Shown piece after piece: positions 63,369 to 64,000 of a stretch of DNA of 64,000 nucleotides. The stretch comes from Rhizobium sp. NFR03 (GTDB lineage Bacteria; Pseudomonadota; Alphaproteobacteria; Rhizobiales; Rhizobiaceae): assembly GCF_900111275.1 (NCBI RefSeq), contig NZ_FOGR01000004.1:310001-374000 (forward strand). Direction: 5' to 3'. Both the position numbers and the translations under genes were made by a program. Each line of letters opens with the position of its first letter. The first letter of the stretch is position 1. The notes under the pieces were generated by a model, which saw only the letters and a list, made by a program, of their open reading frames with translations, ran no database searches and was not told the DNA's origin.

Positions 63369-63471
63369 CCGCAGTCTCGGCAATTCTGCCAACACGACCG
63401 CCCGGGAACAATCCGTCAACCGGTGGTCGGCAGCAACGATCCGCCCGGCGCTGAGAGAAGCGCGAGAACAG

Positions 63472-64000
63472 TCAGTTTCTCTGCGTCCCGAACACACCAA
63501 ACATATCGAAGGCCACGGGGCGTCGGCGATCGAGTGCCAGCCCGTCCCGGATTTCGATGATGTGTTCGCGCATGAGCAAGACGGCTTTTTCGACCTCGCC
63601 GGAAGCACAATGCTCAACAAGGTCGTCATGATGATCATGCCATCCCGCAAGCCCTGCCTGATTGTCGAACAGATGTACGATAAGGCTGGTCCGGGCGACC
63701 AGCAGCCGAACCTGCTCGGCCAGGATCCGGTTTCCCGAGAGTTCAGCCATGAGCACATGGAAACCACCCGAGAGATGGATCGCTTCGCGTATGTAGCCCT
63801 GCTGTCTCAGCCTGTCCTCCTGCTCGATATTGTCGCGAAGTCTGGCGATGGCTGCGGGGTCGGCAGCCCGCGCCACGGCTTCGGTCGTTCCGGCCTCGAT
63901 GGCCACGCGGGCGGCAAAGACCTCGACCGCCTCGACGGCATCCGGTGCCGCCACGAACGCTCCACGCTTGGGGAAGAACACGACGAGCTTTTCCCAGGTC
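63472..64000 (-). CDS. GntR-family (FCD) transcriptional regulator, 5' end beyond window
   Basis: The C-terminal part of a GntR/FadR-type regulator reads leftwards from the window end. The frame continues past 64000, where WEKLVVFFPKRGAFVAAP is the wing of the HTH, followed by an FCD ligand domain with metal-binding-type residues (DNIEQEDRL; FHVLMAELSGN; HDDLVEHCASGE). About 176 residues are visible of an expected 220-240. It converges on the methyltransferase gene, so it may or may not regulate this operon. Confidence 0.88.
   Translation of the reverse strand, partial: TWEKLVVFFPKRGAFVAAPDAVEAVEVFAARVAIEAGTTEAVARAADPAAIARLRDNIEQEDRLRQQGYIREAIHLSGGFHVLMAELSGNRILAEQVRLLVARTSLIVHLFDNQAGLAGWHDHHDDLVEHCASGEVEKAVLLMREHIIEIRDGLALDRRRPVAFDMFGVFGTQRN

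Noticed and set aside
1-64000. tRNA genes, CRISPR arrays, insertion sequences, prophage or secretion-system genes
   Set aside because: None was recognised. No tandem spacer-like repeats, no transposase motifs and no cloverleaf sequences were noticed in the intergenic gaps by eye.

Overview
The window looks like a chromosome or chromid segment of a Rhizobiaceae-type alphaproteobacterium (Rhizobium/Agrobacterium/Ensifer/Shinella range). The evidence is high GC content, long open antisense frames, an AceA/ScfR pair, TarD-type tartrate dehydratase, a single-domain FrcA-like sugar ATPase, palindromic repeats that start with GAGCATTT, and many small catabolic islands, each with its own regulator. 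No rRNA, tRNA, CRISPR, insertion sequence or phage gene was seen.

Layout. (1) 0.0-4.9 kb: a small ORF, isocitrate lyase (aceA) divergent from a ScfR/RamB-type regulator, then a membrane diguanylate cyclase. (2) 5.1-16.1 kb: a compact leftward operon for unsaturated uronic-acid oligosaccharides (GH105 hydrolase, KduI, an unrecognised 830-residue protein, a CUT1 ABC importer, KduD), divergent from a LacI regulator. (3) 16.3-27.2 kb: a TetR regulator, then a tartrate/C4-dicarboxylate region with malic enzyme, D-tartrate dehydratase, DctA, tartrate dehydrogenase, a TctABC tripartite transporter and a LysR regulator. (4) 27.3-35.3 kb: a ferulate/hydroxycinnamate pathway with MarR regulator, vanillin dehydrogenase, hydroxycinnamoyl-CoA hydratase-lyase, ADP-forming FerA-like acyl-CoA synthetase, AAHS transporter and an exported esterase-like hydrolase. 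(5) 35.5-44.1 kb: an exported metallo-beta-lactamase-fold hydrolase and a LysR-HTH/TrpD2 fusion, divergent from a TonB receptor and a VctPDGC-like siderophore ABC operon. (6) 44.4-48.6 kb: a short-chain dehydrogenase, and a periplasmic binding protein paired with a chemoreceptor. (7) 48.8-55.3 kb: a CUT2 sugar importer with a TIM-barrel isomerase, an inositol-dehydrogenase-like enzyme and a stand-alone RpiR-type HTH, divergent from a LacI regulator. (8) 55.3-55.9 kb: decayed CheW-like and GGDEF fragments. (9) 55.9-64.0 kb: an M20 amidohydrolase, a dipeptide-type ABC importer, a homocysteine S-methyltransferase family enzyme and a convergent GntR regulator cut by the window end.

Most islands pair an importer with enzymes that turn a plant-derived substrate (pectin fragments, tartrate, ferulate, polyols) into central intermediates. 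Glyoxylate-cycle AceA and malic enzyme could process the resulting acetyl-CoA and C4 acids. The less ordinary signals are the 830-residue orphan in the uronate operon, the HTH/TrpD2 fusion, a near-identical palindrome upstream of both the TetR gene at 16.3 kb and the dehydrogenase at 44.4 kb, a shared motif upstream of dctA and tctC, and the binding protein/chemoreceptor pair.
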